A stretch of 64,000 bases of DNA from Dolomedes plantarius (lineage: Eukaryota > Arthropoda > Arachnida > Araneae > Dolomedidae): the NCBI GenBank assembly GCA_907164885.2, contig OU015498.1, forward strand, positions 124,561,727-124,625,726, read 5' to 3'. Numbering within the stretch: the first letter of the stretch is position 1; every line of letters begins with the position of its first letter. The notes below the pieces were generated by a model. That model was not told the DNA's origin. It was given only the letters and a program-made list of their open reading frames with translations, and did not search any database. Positions 44,690 to 58,171 of this stretch are shown here, in pieces. The translations under genes and the position numbers were made by a program.

Positions 44690-46607
44690 TTATAGTATAA
44701 AGTCCCAGGTCATGTGTACAGGGAGTATTTGATAGACAAACGATTTTTGATACCATAATATAATATCTTAATACGTATATGCTATTAAATTCTCTTAAAT
44801 CCGGGGGAAAAAATCAAAAAATTCGAAATGATTAGAGTTCCGGGCATTTCGGAAAAAGTGATACTCGACCCAAACAATTTTTTTTTCCTTTCTTCGACGT
44901 CTTCAACAAAGCCATACGGTACAAACATACAATAATACTTTTTTTAACCATCAGATTGAAATCACATAAAAAAAGAATAAAAAGTTGGATACAATCAGTT
45001 TAATTCAACTCTAAACATAGAAAAAAAAAATCTACAATTATTTTGCCGATAACTTTTTTCATCAGAGATTGCTGTTCCGCAGATATAAAGTAATTCTTTT
45101 AGAGTAGTAAAGAAAATTGGACGGGGGGGAAAAGGAAAAAAAGTACAGTGAATAAAGAAAAAAATCAGGTAGAGAAAATTTAAAACTTTTTTTTCTTTTC
45201 TTTTTATCTTCCACTAACAAACTCGATTACTTTAAGTGAAAAGAGTATCTTCAAGACTTTCGAACGTTTGCGTAATTTCAGAACTTCTATAGAAGAGAAA
45301 CACAATCTAAAAGCTTGTAGAATCGATTGGATAAAAGCATTCTATCTCAAGTTTTTATGTGTAAATTAAAAAGTTAGGATCAATGGTGCCTTATACATTA
45401 AACAACGGACCACTTAAATTATTTAATAATGATCTCTGCTGGCCATTTGAAGGAATGACAACAGGAGAAAAGGGTACTAAAAAAGTTTAAAAAACTAACA
45501 AAAAATGTAAATTAAGAGAGGCTAAAATCTCTTAGTGAAGGATGTTTAGAAAATGTATGAAAAGAAGAGTAAAACACAGTTTCGGAAATTTTAAAATAAG
45601 AGTATAACTAAAGTTATATACTCCCAGAGCAAAAGTAAATGGGTATCCTTCAAATCAGTAATGTATCCTTGTGTAAATTGAAAAAAAAATTTACGGTGAA
45701 CTGAGCCCTGTCATCCACTGGATCACACACTATTCAAACACTATAAAGAATTCTAAATAAGATCAATTTTCAGCCAAAATGAAAGTTCATTTTGTTCATT
45801 TAAAACTTCCGTCTATTTTTCTCTGCTAAAAACCACTTTATCGAGTTTGTAATGTTTTGTCCGGAAATATGTTTTTCCATAAACCAAACATTCCTCTTCC
45901 CGTTGGCATAGCTACTATGAAATCCGAAATAGCCATCGTAGAAGTAAATTTAATTATGAGTAAGATAGGAAATATAATTAAATATACCTGCCACTCGGTA
46001 GCCGTAATTCGTTTGAGTCCGTCCTTATTTTTTAGAAGTCTAACTATATTATTTCAACTATAGTGCTATTGTGCGTCGTTTTTGCTGTATTCAATTACAG
46101 ACACACAAACTCAGAGATTTCGAGTTTTATACTTAAAAATAACTCCGAGAAAAATAGGGAATTTGACAGACTTGTTTACTTGGTTGAAAATATCAAAAAC
46201 ACTAATCTTCCTCGCAATAGGTAACTAAATATTATGGATTTAAAATAACAATCTATACTACTATCTGAAGAAACAGGGGAAATAACCTCCATATTTACGT
46301 TTAGAAATGGATCACCAGTACTGATAAAAAGGAAAGTGCATTATCAACTATTGAATCAATAATTCATGATATCTGGACCCAAAAATTAAGTATTAGCACA
46401 TCACAATACACAATACATTCGTGAAAGCAGTGTGATTCCTACAATCAAATCGGATGAAGGTGAACAACAGAATAACGGCAGTCTGCATATTTGTCCGAGT
46501 TCCCCGACTTATGAACAAAAGGACAAATGTTATCAGATATTTAGAAAACTTATACATACACATTATATATACATTATATATAACATATATGTTATATATA
46601 TTATATA
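44690..46607. other. no gene recognised
   Basis: AT-rich spacer. The ORF at 45857-46063 has no recognisable features. Confidence 0.35.
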
Positions 46608-47901
46608 CTAGCCGGGCTTAGCCCGGCTATGCTCGGGCTATCCGTCCACCAGACAGACGGCTTTGAATTGATTGATTGAAAGGGGAGAATATTCATAAGA
46701 GGCACTATTAATTTGCAGTTCTCCCTCCCCACAAAACCACAAAAAGATAAATTTGTTATTCGTATTAACACCCACCACCACCAGGTATGATATGAGCATA
46801 CCTGCATTACAAAAAGATAAATTTTCATGTGAAAATAAATCGGCTGGCTACTTTAGCCTATATTCCTGCAATACAAAAATTCAAATTTCCTGAAACTTGT
46901 GTTATTGGTGACATAATAATGCATTGTACATTGAAATTATATGAGTGCATGTATTAGAATTGCACATGTCTATGCTGCAAGATATTCTGTATTCGGTTTA
47001 GTCAAAAGATAAGCACAATTGAAATATTAAACAGGCTTCCGGAGCATATGGTAATGTGGAAAAACAAATAAACCTCTCAATAAACACCAAAATTTCCCAA
47101 ATATAAATATTTATATAAAGAAAATGTGAATACGCACTTTTTAAATATTTTAGCATGTAATCAACAAAATAAAGAAATGGTAAACTTCATACAAAAATAT
47201 CTTAGTAGAAAATTTATCTAAAACCAAAAACTAAACTAATCAGCAAAGAAAAAAATACATGAAATATGAACAGTTTTGGAAAAAAATCGGTAAAATGAAA
47301 ATGAAAATTAAAGAATTATTTGTTGTTTGGACAGTTCAAACATGATTCTATACATCTAAAATCACAACTGAAAACCACGTGTAATCAAAACTGAAAACCA
47401 AATGTAATCAAAACTGAAGATAGATATAGAACTATGAAATGAGAACAAAAAGAATCTTATGCCACATGTTCACGTTTAATGATTCAACAACCTCTCAAGA
47501 AAGGATATACGGGCCTACGGGCCTAGTCTCAGGCCTTTCGAAAAGAATTCGCTATCGAGAAACGTCAGAAATAACGTCACGATGAGGGCGTTCTCGCAAG
47601 CTAGAAGAAAATCGGTACTCAGGGCATTTCTCGGGAGCTAAACTCACTTCGTATTTCTCACTTAGCGGGTAAAACTTTCCACCAAATTCGAATTGGTGAA
47701 AATGTACTTCGCTTTCGAGTTTAAGATGGCCGCCGATTTCGTGTTGATTGTGTTCAAATGAAAGTACGTTCAGCACGTTAGGTCCAGCGGTTTGGTATGT
47801 GCGCAGCGTAAATGTGCTACAATATGTATCTTTTTGCGGTTTCAAATCTTCAAATTTATGATACACAGTGAGTTCTCGAGGTACCGTTTTTTATATCCTA
47901 T
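46608..47901 (-). mobile_element. Helitron-like element, family B
   Basis: The left end on the minus strand is a perfect hairpin, GCCGGGC-TAA-GCCCGGC (plus-strand 46611-46627), followed by TAG so that CTAG lies at the terminus, before T. Near the opposite end GCACATACCAAACCGCTGGA and CCTAA (about 47776-47800) match the GACCAAACCGCTGGACCTAA block of family A. The 5' terminus is decayed (about 47890-47901, GGATATAAAAAACGG) and lacks a clear TC. It is about 1.3 kb with no Rep/helicase gene. The 104-codon ORF inside (47552-47866) was not recognised. Confidence 0.65.
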
Positions 47902-50900
47902 AACAATTTTGTTACTCCTGCGCGTACTGACTTCATCTAAAGTGTGATTGCTTACATTTAAAAATGTATATACGGAAACGCTATCCTTAGCTCATCTGTC
48001 TCAGAATTCCCGCAACTTAAATCTCTCTTACCAAAACTAATGCTTTGACAAAGATGACAAGTAGTCCGCACTGAAAAAATCCAAATTTTCGTAAACACGA
48101 TATTCAGCTTAAAAGTTTTCACTCCTGTGTCTTTGGGAAATTATCATTTAAACCAGAATAATAAATTACAAGTAAAGAAATAACGCCATAATTTCGGTTT
48201 CTGAGTATGAGCTAGACTTTTTTTTTACTCGGTAAGAGTCGCACGAGTGTATACGCTGTAAAACGAAAATTTAAGTTTTAAACTTGTAAAAGCCGCGGCT
48301 TATCTAACCGATAAATGACAGCAACACTTGTTTACTTACACACAGAAATATTTTGTATTTTAATGAATAAGTATGTTGGGAAAATTAAAAATCAGTAACC
48401 TATTCCAAAAAAAAACTGTAGAACTTCTGAAGTTTAGTAACTCGACTCCTAAAGGAACCTAAATGAAGTTAGTGTAGACCTAATGAGCTAAATAAAGGAA
48501 AAAGGGTGAGAATTTTAGTAAAGTAAATTTATAGATAAAAATGTACTATTTCAACATTAAATAAAGTAAAGTACTAAACTTATATCGCACTAAATTTATA
48601 TAATGAAATTATTTAACAATGACCCTGAAATTAGATTACGATCTACTTTCTCCCTTTCTTGGTGATTTGGAGATTAGGTCATTGGAGATTCCAAAATTTA
48701 AATATGAGGGATAGTCACGGAACTCATAAATTTACGATGACAATGCGATCTTTGTGTTAAACGAAAAAATAGTGTAATAAGAATAATTACAAGATAAAAA
48801 GAATTGGACTGGACAAACACACAAACAAACAAACAAACAAGAAAGCAAGTTAATAAAAACATGGAAAAAATAGTGTAATAAGAAAAATAGAGGAATTATT
48901 TTCCCACGTTGTAGAAATTATTTTAATATTCATGACTGATATTATTGTTAATAGTGAATTAGGCATTTTATCAACAGTGATTTTTCCCCAATAAAATCCA
49001 CTAGGGACATAAAATAGCTGATCGGGCCAAACAAAACTAAATGTTTAAACTATTTAGAAATTACACGTATAGAATATATAAATATTAATAAGAAATATTA
49101 AATATAAGCTTCAAAAGTAAATATTAAACATTAAAAAATCCTACTCATGCGTAACGATAGCGCTACAGAAACAGCAGGAAGAAGGCATCTTCAGGGCAAA
49201 GAAGAGGCAATAAAACGTAACTCAGTAATTCTCAAATTATTGGAAAAATTAAAGTAAAAAACTCTGGAAAACTCTAAGCATGAAAACAGTAAAATGACGA
49301 CAGAGAAAAATGTACATCTCGTTTCGCAATGACAAATAAATTACATTGAAGTCTATTTATCTCTCTTTCATGGACGAATTTTTTTTTTTTTAAATATAAT
49401 TTGGTTAATCTCATGTTTCAGCGTCATCCATTTTAGCTTTTATATAAAAATTGGGTTTTGAAACGAAATCATATCTTTGAAGTTAATGAATAGTGATCAA
49501 ATAAATAACAAGGGAATGTCATGGAAATTACACTTTGATTCTGAGAAATGAATGTGAAAAGAAAAACACATTTTCTGTGTTAATAAAAAAAAATTTTAAA
49601 AAATTAATAATATTTTTAAAAAAAAACATTGTTAATAACAAGTTACGATAAGATATTTTGCTTGATATTTACAACAAAACAATCATGGAAAAAGTCGCCA
49701 TCGTAATTGATACAGGGTTCATAAATAAACTGTCAGTTTTTTTGCCTAGCTCTTTTCTGTATTCCAGATGATTTGGCTTAATTTATCAGTACATTATTAT
49801 AACTAAAAAAGTCACGACAAATTTTAAAAATTGGAATCATTATATATTATTATCAACTTATTTCATACCAATTCATTAAATATATAATACGACGAAAATC
49901 CATATACTCAGATAATATATTCATTTAAAATTTATCTTAATGTACTTAAAAGACTAATAATATAAAAATTAATTGAACCATATACATAATGGGAACGAGC
50001 ATATAACAGTTATATGCTACAGATTCTTTTTAATATTATTTATAGTGCAACATATAAATTGTTTTCTCATTATAGATAATATAACTACAATGCGTCCAAA
50101 TATGGTATTTACGTAAGACATATATTACGTAGTTAACATAATTGTGTAAGCAAATGTAAAAGGATATTAAATAACAGCAAATCAAAATTTCACGCTCGCG
50201 CTTTTATAAAATAATATTAAAATAAAAAATTTAATGGTATATTATATAATCTAATATTTTTTACATCTCCGAAGGGATGAATATATATTGAAATTTGTAA
50301 AAACTGAAACCAGGAATTCGAAAAGTTTTATCATTATAAATGAAAGTTCATTAACAATTTAAACTTTATATTATTACATAAAAAAGTTTTATTATTTTTT
50401 AAAACAACTAAGGAATTTATTTCCCGCCGCCAAAAAAAGACACTTCAAGAAGATTCGGATAAAAATAAGATTAAAAACAATATCCTCAATGTCGCAACAA
50501 AGCTTCGGGAATCAAATAAAAATTCGATGACAATGCCAGGTTTTCGGGGAAAATTGACTGAGTACTTCTCTGTAATCTCTCCCAGACTTTTTCAACAGCG
50601 AATTGCCTTTTAACTTAAAATTCCCGGTTTTCTTAATTTTTAAGAATTATGCGAACCTTATAACCTAAACTGTAATAGGTAGCATAAAATTGTGTGAATA
50701 TATTCGGTAATTTTAAAATGCTTAATAAACCTTATGAAATAGATGAGAAAAATATTGTTGCAGACTACATAAGTTTTAAACGTTTCATCACGATATTTCA
50801 AACACGACAACTGATATGCAAACACTATTATTAATGTCTATAGTTATAAGCCACTGAGAGCCGAATTCCTCATGCGCGATGGACACAGGAGGTTCTGATT

Positions 50901-50934
50901 TCTTGTGCCCACAAGTTTAAGCTCTGTCTGTTTC
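47902..50934. other. no gene recognised
   Basis: Very AT-rich. The only structure noted is the short repeat at 48806-48866. Confidence 0.35.
48806..48866 (+). repeat. shared phrase with AAAC microsatellite, copy 1
   Basis: GGACTGGACAAACACACAAAC, an AAAC run, then AAGAAAGCAAGTTAATAAAA and ACATGG. The same flanks surround a CA run at 58116-58171. It may be the 3' end of a repeat family whose simple-sequence core varies. Confidence 0.7.
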
Positions 50935-51225
50935 TTGTCAATCATCCATATATCGCTCACTCCTTTCAACAACATCATATCTCAAAAATAGGCGATTTTT
51001 AGTTATGCCTGTTTTCTGAATACCCTGAAAGAGTAGTATATCCCTGAAAGATCGTCATATCTTGCCGCTCAATATTTAGCCGCCAGAGAGCAGAATTAAT
51101 ATTTATTTTTAGTACATTTTATCCTACTTTTAAAATTTAAAATCACGTCCGAAAAATCAAATTTTTGAGATAAGACGCTGTTGAATGGAGTGAACGATAT
51201 GAGATAACAATCCATATCGTCATCT
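50935..51225. mobile_element. candidate foldback MITE
   Basis: ATCGCTCACTCCTTTCAACA and ACATCATATCTCAAAAAT (50951-50990) pair with the reverse complement of about 51163-51203, which reads ATCGTTCACTCCATTCAACA and GCGTCTTATCTCAAAAAT. Pairing continues weakly on both sides. The ends and target site are not clear and nothing is encoded. Confidence 0.55.
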
Positions 51226-51516
51226 CATATACGGATTTCTCGCGATTAAAAAGTTAGCTGCATTATTTTAACAAACTTACGTTATCAAAACCCTTTTTTC
51301 CTTTTATGAAAAAAATGTTCACTACTACTCTTTACCCCCCCCCCCCCAAAAAAAAAACCCTCCTCTATCCAGTGTGTTTGTTTACATGATGCTACTACAT
51401 CACTTTAATAATGTCAGGTTGTATTGTAATACAGTTTGAGTATGGTTTAGAGGCGCAAGATCATCAATAATGGATACAATAATGAAAATGGAAAAAAGTC
51501 GTAACGTCCTGCAAGG

Positions 51517-51590
51517 ACCAAGGATCGAATTCGAGTCTCCCTAGCCTAAAAGCCACCGTTCTCCCAACTGAGCTATTCCGATCATACATC
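51517..51590 (-). mobile_element. tRNA-like SINE head, minus strand
   Basis: On the minus strand GGAATAGCTCAGTTGGGAGA (A box) and CTCGAATTCGATCC (B box) are at tRNA spacing. The anticodon arm (GGTGGCTTTTAGGCTAGG) does not form a proper stem with a 7-base loop, and the acceptor ends do not pair. It is therefore a tRNA-derived repeat or pseudo-tRNA, not a working tRNA gene. Confidence 0.6.
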
Positions 51591-54500
51591 TCATTTTCCA
51601 GTCCCTTTTTCTCTTCTAACAGCTGAACTATTTCGCCCATGTGAGGGGTTTTCTTTTCTTTTTCTCTGCTTTATTTTCTTCCAACATAACGACATATGAT
51701 GCTGACCTTACATAAATTGGTATTTAATTTACTTTATTTACGGATAGTGAATTTTTTTTACTGAAATAGAAACCAAGGTAAATTGCCAGTGCTACTTTGG
51801 AGGGAGCGGATAATTACAGACCAGCACAAAAAAATAGCGTTCCAAGCAACAACAAAAGATAAGTGTAAAAAGTTCTGCCCGTAAAGAAAAGTAACAATTA
51901 CTCAAAAAAGTATGGAATTAAAAGTTTTGTAGCATGAGAGTCAATAATATAACGTACAATAAGCATATATGAAAATTAAATTGCATGTTTTTAATTTTGG
52001 TATAGTATTTTTTAACATTTGGCAACTAGTTAGTATTCCACGAATTTAGAGGTTTTAGTTCAGAAGAAACTGACAGAATAATTCAGTCCTCGTTATACCA
52101 CAAGCACTCTCGCTATCTTTTGAGCTCATCAATGCATATTACGACAATGCTTTAGAGAGTCAAGGTAACATCTGCAAATGACTACATAGGATTTAGTCTT
52201 CGTGAACGAGGTTTAAACTACACAATCTGTATTTCTATGAATAACTACGTAAAGAGCGCTACATAGAATAACACATCCTAAAGTTTCTATTCATTATGTG
52301 AACTTTTCGCGCAGAGCCTATACTATGCTGAAGTGAGAACACATAAATGCTTACTTTATCATTCATGATAATTTCAGCGTAAACGTAAACGAAACGAAAA
52401 CAAAGAGAAATTTTAACAGCCAGTTACAACTTAAGAAAAAAATTAGTTTATATACTACAGCTCACCCCCCTCCCAGTGGTAAAATTTAACAAATGATTCG
52501 TAAGCAAACAAGATCCTAGAACACTTTTGGAGTAACAATTCAGGAAATTTTTCCCACTTTAGAGATTATTGAATCCTCAGAGTATTTTAACAGATATTTT
52601 AATATTTAGAATTTTTATGTGCATGAAACCAATGAAAATTACTTAAATGTTTGACCCCAACTGAATCTATTTTTATTGCTCATATAGTATGCCGATAGTT
52701 TATGGTTATGCTAAAATTTGAGAAGATATTCTCTTTACACAAGAATTAAATTGTAATTAAAAAATTGATTACCTAGATAAAAAAATTAAATTTAGAATAT
52801 TGTAGCAAAATTAAAATTTCAAACAAAACAAATTTCTATAATTTGTCGAATTCGAAAGAAAAAAAAATTCGCAGTTTCGTAAACATTTAAGACTGCAATG
52901 ACTCTCTGCCCCCCAACCTGGTTAAATGCCCTGATAGGACTCTAACCAGATGGAGAATTTACATTTCAAATGTCAAAATTCGTACGAAGAACAGATTGCT
53001 GGAATCAAGCAAAAAATGAGTTGTGAAGAACAAAATAAGCATCCTTTTACAAACTAATATAATGAAATAGGTGGCCTAAGACTTAAAAACGTCAGACCAT
53101 AAAATGTGAAGTTTTTATTAAAGGATCAAATTTGGTCAACAGATTAATTCGTTGAAAAAATTCAAATGGACCAAGCAAAATTATTTGTCAAAATAATTGT
53201 ATTGCTGTAAAATTACAAAACGTGATTATTTATTTATTTATTTATTCTGATAACATTAAAACTTCATGAACAGAACAGAACTAAACTTTTTTTTAAATTC
53301 TAACATTAAAACAGCAGCTTACAAATAAACTAATTTACTACACACAATAGATTCAGTCTATCGAATATCTAACAAGCTGTCTAATATATTTTAAATAATA
53401 AAGTATTACGAATAAACTACACTTATAATTCTTTTCACGTTGTTCATCAATTATGAAAAGTCTCTTTCTCTCAACCTACTTGATACCTCAAGTCAATTGA
53501 AATCCACGGTAAATATTAGTCTGCAAAGTACACAGGACAGAATAGGACGCACATCGAATTTCAAGTAATATAAAATTGTTCTCCCATAGCGCAGGACTTG
53601 AGAAACACAAAACTAAAGTTCCAGCTACGGATTATTTTAAATCTTTGAAATCCCCTAAGAAGATTTTGAAGAATCTTAGATAACTCTTATCTGGTGTGCA
53701 ATTTAAAACAGAGCAGAAAACGAAAATAAACAGAAATTTAACACAGCAAACAGAAGAGAATAAATAAACTCAAAACTGCACAGAAAGAAAAACTTGTTTA
53801 CAGAAGAAAAATGCCTAAGAATAACCAATCAAGAAATATCAAGTCGATAAATATATTTCATATATTAATTTATCTAACTTATTTAAATTTTAACTGATGT
53901 AATCATAACTCATCTGACTAGCTTATTGATCTAACTCGCAGAAATCAAACAGATGAAAACTTAAAAAAAGGAACTGTTATGTTTTTCTCGAGATAAGGTA
54001 ATATATCTCTGATAGGCATCAGTAATATCAAATCCCAAAAATGCAGAAATTTTGTAGATATTATAACAAACATTCTAAATCTTTTTTAAAAAAATCATCC
54101 GATCATAAAATAAAATGCAAATATTTTTGCATACTGTAGTTTTCATTTTAAGTTGTAAGCATTTCGTGTATGTTAATTATGCATTGCTTTGAAATTACCC
54201 CACATTTTTAAAGTGTTTTCTTGACTTTTTAGTTTACAAAATTTTGACCTTGCGCGACTTCACTTTTGAAATTCCTGAATTTTAAATGCTTTTGGGAATT
54301 TTTCTGACCTTGTGGAACCCTGTATAAAGAGATTTTTATAATAAAAACTTTAACAAATTTATAGTTTTATGCAAAATTATATTTTGCATTACAATAGCTT
54401 TATTTCCTGAGAACCATAATTTTACGAATGTAGGTGTTTGTTACATGCAACCGTTCTTTTTAAGAAGCAAGCATTTTAAACGAAAGTTTTAGTGTCATAA

Positions 54501-57480
54501 TTAAGGCTCCTCTACGGAGAATTTATTTAACACTATCTTTTTGGAGTACAGAAATACAAATGCATATTGTTTAATCAATATTTAGAAGATGCCGGAAAAA
54601 AAGGTAAAAAAACCTCAAAATTTAAAAGTAAAACACAATAATAACATTGTTGTTCATTTCCTTTTATTAACACACGTTTAATTCATTAGTTTGCACTTGT
54701 TATTGCACTTGTCATTAGTCGCACACATTAGTTTGCGTTAAATTCTGTTTAGCATCAGAGATGTTGGAGTGCTATAGCACTTACCTCGTGCAAGATTTAG
54801 ATAAACTCATATAACAATCAAATTCCGTACTTTTTCGCATTCTAATAGATTAATATCCTCATCACATTAACAGCGATTTAATAGAAAAGCTAATATAAAA
54901 TTTGTGAACGTGTAAAAGGGAAAGATTTTTCTTTAATTAAAGGTAAAAAATTATGACTTTAGAAAAATGCAAAAGTCTGTACTTAAGATATTTTAAAAGC
55001 TACTATGAAAATTCAATATGTAATTATTTAGAAGCCTGTTAAATATTAGATACTTTTTCGCAGAACTTTCCCAGAAAATCCACTCTCTTCGTGTGACGCA
55101 CATTAAGATCCAAGAGAAAAATAAATGACATGAGAGAAAACATGCCACATAAAATCTCAAAAATAAATGTCTTCCTTTCAATAATACATATTGTAATCGG
55201 TGGCATGAATGTCTTATTCTTTAATATGTAATTAATTATCTGCTTCTCAATCAATTACGGACCGAAGGATGGATATATATATATATATATATAGCGTAGA
55301 TTCTATGATGTTTTCCCAATATAGAATGATAAAGAAAATAAAGTTGAAATCAAACTTTATTTCTCTGTTGTAGGAAACCCACAGGAGGACAACACGGGAG
55401 AAGGTTGTTAACATGAGAATTGGGTTCAGACGATATACATACTCTGAACGAAATTTAGCGTGCCTAGCTTTATTTATTGGAGCACTTACAGAAACAAGTA
55501 GAAAAGACAAAGTCAAACTGTTTTGTTAGCTTTTCTTTTTTCTGTTTTTTATGTCCAATTTCGACAAGGTTCTAAAACATTTCTCAATCTTGAGCAATGG
55601 ATGGTAGATGAAATAAATAAAGATTACGCAGTATGTTTAATTTAAGTACATTGAAAAAAAAATTTAAAGTTATAATAGATCTCAGTCGATCGTAAGTAAG
55701 AAAGTTCCATCATAAAATTAAACAACAAAAAGTTTTTTGGGGGGTTGGCGTCTAAACCATTACACCCTATCATCTAGAAACTGCCTCAATCTTTCATGAC
55801 GAACCAGCTGAAACTGACGACGGAGAAAATTACAAAGCGGACAAATATGGCAGTCATGATGGAGACAGTTTATAGGGAGATGTGAAAAAAACGTAGCTGG
55901 GGGAAAAAAATTCTCCGTAACAATACAAGCATTAAAATAAGAAACATCAGTTTTGTCTTTTTAGCTGATTAACACATACTGGTATATAAAAGTATTCTCT
56001 AAGGCTTTTTTTTTTTTCAAAATGTCGCAGCGCCTTGCCCTCTGTTGCTCTGTGAAAACTTACTGTATTTTAGCTGAGAATTTTGTCCACAAAATAAATT
56101 TAAGATATATTAATAAAAGGAAATTTTGGTTTACCAAATTTATTTTAATTACTTGATACAAGTTAATAAAATGAAATTTAGCGATTAGTTCTTAAAATCT
56201 TTAAAATTGTTGCTCAATTAAATGATCCAGGTAATAAATAGACAAAATTTTAAAAATACTCTCATGACTAAAAATTGTTCAGCTAATTTAATTGTTCAGT
56301 GCTCTTTAATGAATGAGTACTCCTCTTTATTTTCTTTATTTTTTATTCGAGGAACTATATAACACGGACTGTGCATTGCTTAATGCACATATGGAAAGTT
56401 TCACAATATGGGGAGTGAAACTTTCCATATCGTGAAAGTATATGGGAATGTCTTTCACGATATTGGGATATGGAAAGTTTCACGTAAAGAGAAAAGGGGA
56501 AAATAAGGATATTGTTCTGTCTAAGAGACAAGAAGAGGAGGGTGTCGTCAAACGAATGATTATAGCTATACTTGTCCAAATAAGTCAAGAATACACTAAG
56601 AGTATTTCCAGATGTACCAGGCGACGAAGAACTTCAAAATGTAAAATTACAGTTTTATTTACATTAGAATTACGCTGAATTTTTAAACTAAAAAGAAATA
56701 AAAAGAAATAAACTCATAAGCTCTTGTAATCTTTTTTCCCTTTGAAAACAAAATTTTTCTTCTCAGAAAGCTATCCTACAAAAGTATGCCGGAGTTGCTG
56801 GTCGATAGTACCAAAAAATATTCAGAGTGCAAGGGATTAATTAATAAAAAAGAAATTAAGAATGTTAAAAAATTAAGTGATAATTTACTGACGATATTAA
56901 TTAGCTAGTCAAAATTTCCATTTTTCTTTGCACGACTAAAGTTAAGATTTTTACGTACAGTAATAAAGAATTTTTATTTGACTTACTGTTGCAATTTGAT
57001 GTAATTTAGTCTCACATAAACAAACGGGGAAAATCTGGTAACTAGCTTATTAACAGTGATTTCATCGTAAAATAAGAGACTAGAAAAAAAGCATAATAAT
57101 CAGAATATTAAATACTTTATTACTAGTCGATATTTAGATAGCAAAAGGAAATTTATTGGCACTAAAATCGTTTAAATATTGTATGAATAAAATACGTAAG
57201 AATGGTAATGCTACTTCATTATTTTGAAATGGTGAAAATATTGAGTAGTATGGAGTGCTCGGAGTTTCAAGTGGACCAACTCCATGAGAGTCAGCTCTGA
57301 GAAGACTGACTTGAAGTTGAAGAACTGCATTGACCAACCACTGACTGCTGTTTGTGTTACCTTCTTCAATCACGTAAAATTTATACTTTGGACATGGTTC
57401 ACTATTGCACTGAAAAATACGATGTTTTTACTGTATCATATCAGTGTTAGTTCAAAATGGCTAAAAAGTGAAGTTGGCTT
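51591..57480. other. AT-rich region without recognised genes
   Basis: Nearly 6 kb without a recognised gene or delimited element. Noted inside are an (ATTT)n patch (53229-53246), an AT microsatellite (55270-55292) and an inverted repeat near 56389-56483. Short ORFs in this stretch have no family features. Confidence 0.4.
56389..56483. repeat. inverted and direct repeats of one 16-bp motif
   Basis: ATATGGAAAGTTTCAC is at 56389-56404, its exact reverse complement at 56416-56431, and another direct copy at about 56468-56483. The first two would form a 16-bp perfect hairpin with an 11-base loop. CGTGAAAG and CTTTCACG form a second, smaller inverted pair between them. Confidence 0.9.
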
Positions 57481-57570
57481 CTTTTAACTCTGAGCCCTTC
57501 ATATGTCATACTTTTAACTCTGAGCCCTTCATATGTCATACTTTTAACTCTGAGCCCTTCATATGTCAGA
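57481..57570. repeat. 30-bp minisatellite, three near-perfect units
   Basis: CTTTTAACTCTGAGCCCTTC followed by ATATGTCATA occurs three times in a row with one difference in the last unit (GTCAGA). A 30-bp period keeps frame, so a chance ORF reads a repeated FNSEPFICHT. Confidence 0.97.
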
Positions 57571-57822
57571 CTGTGTATTTAGATATGTATAAAAGAACAT
57601 ACTATAACAGATTTAAAAATAATTACAAGATAAAAAGAACTTTTTATATACCATGTTTTTAAATTTTCTGATGAATCATACAAACTTGACAATTCTAAGT
57701 ATTAATAAATACTTTTTTAAAATTTTTTTTATGAATTATCCCATCAACTTGAAAGAAAATAAAGTTAATTGGATATAACTTTTCGTTCCCGTTCCGGCCA
57801 ATAGATGGCTGCACGTCTACAA

Positions 57823-58116
57823 AACAAAATTAACTGAATATCAATTCTGCTTAAAAATGACTAAAAGTATTTAAAAAAGCATTTGTCATCGTGTTCTGAG
57901 CTATTCTAAAAGTGTCAAATGTCTATCTAGTCAGGAAGTTAGTTAAAAATCGATTGCAAGATTTGTACAAAATTAACTGAAAATTAATTTAATTCTGCTT
58001 AAAGATGGCTAAAAGTATTTAAAAAATGCATTGTCATCATGTTCTGAGCTATTCTAAAAGTTTCAAATGTCTAGCTAGTCGGGAAGTTAGTTAAAAATCG
58101 ATTGCAAGATTTGTAC
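57823..58116. repeat. tandem duplication of about 146 bp
   Basis: AATTCTGCTTAAA, AAAAGTATTTAAAAAA, GTTCTGAGCTATTCTAAAAG and GGAAGTTAGTTAAAAATCG occur in the same order in both halves, with a period of 143-148. The second copy ends at a CA microsatellite and the phrase shared with 48806. Confidence 0.92.
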
Positions 58117-58171
58117 TGGACAAACACACACACACACACACAAACAAGAAAGCAAGTTAATAAAAACATGG
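58116..58171 (+). repeat. shared phrase with CA microsatellite, copy 2
   Basis: ACTGGACAAACACACACACA, then CAAACAAGAAAGCAAGTTAA and TAAAAACATGG, matching 48806-48866 outside the simple-sequence core. Confidence 0.7.

Noticed and set aside
47552..47866. 104-codon minus-strand ORF inside the Helitron-like element
   Set aside because: No recognisable domain, and it crosses the element's conserved non-coding 5' block, so it is treated as chance.
51517..51590. Possible tRNA gene on the minus strand
   Set aside because: The A and B boxes are good, but the anticodon arm and acceptor stem do not pair, so it was called a tRNA-derived repeat.
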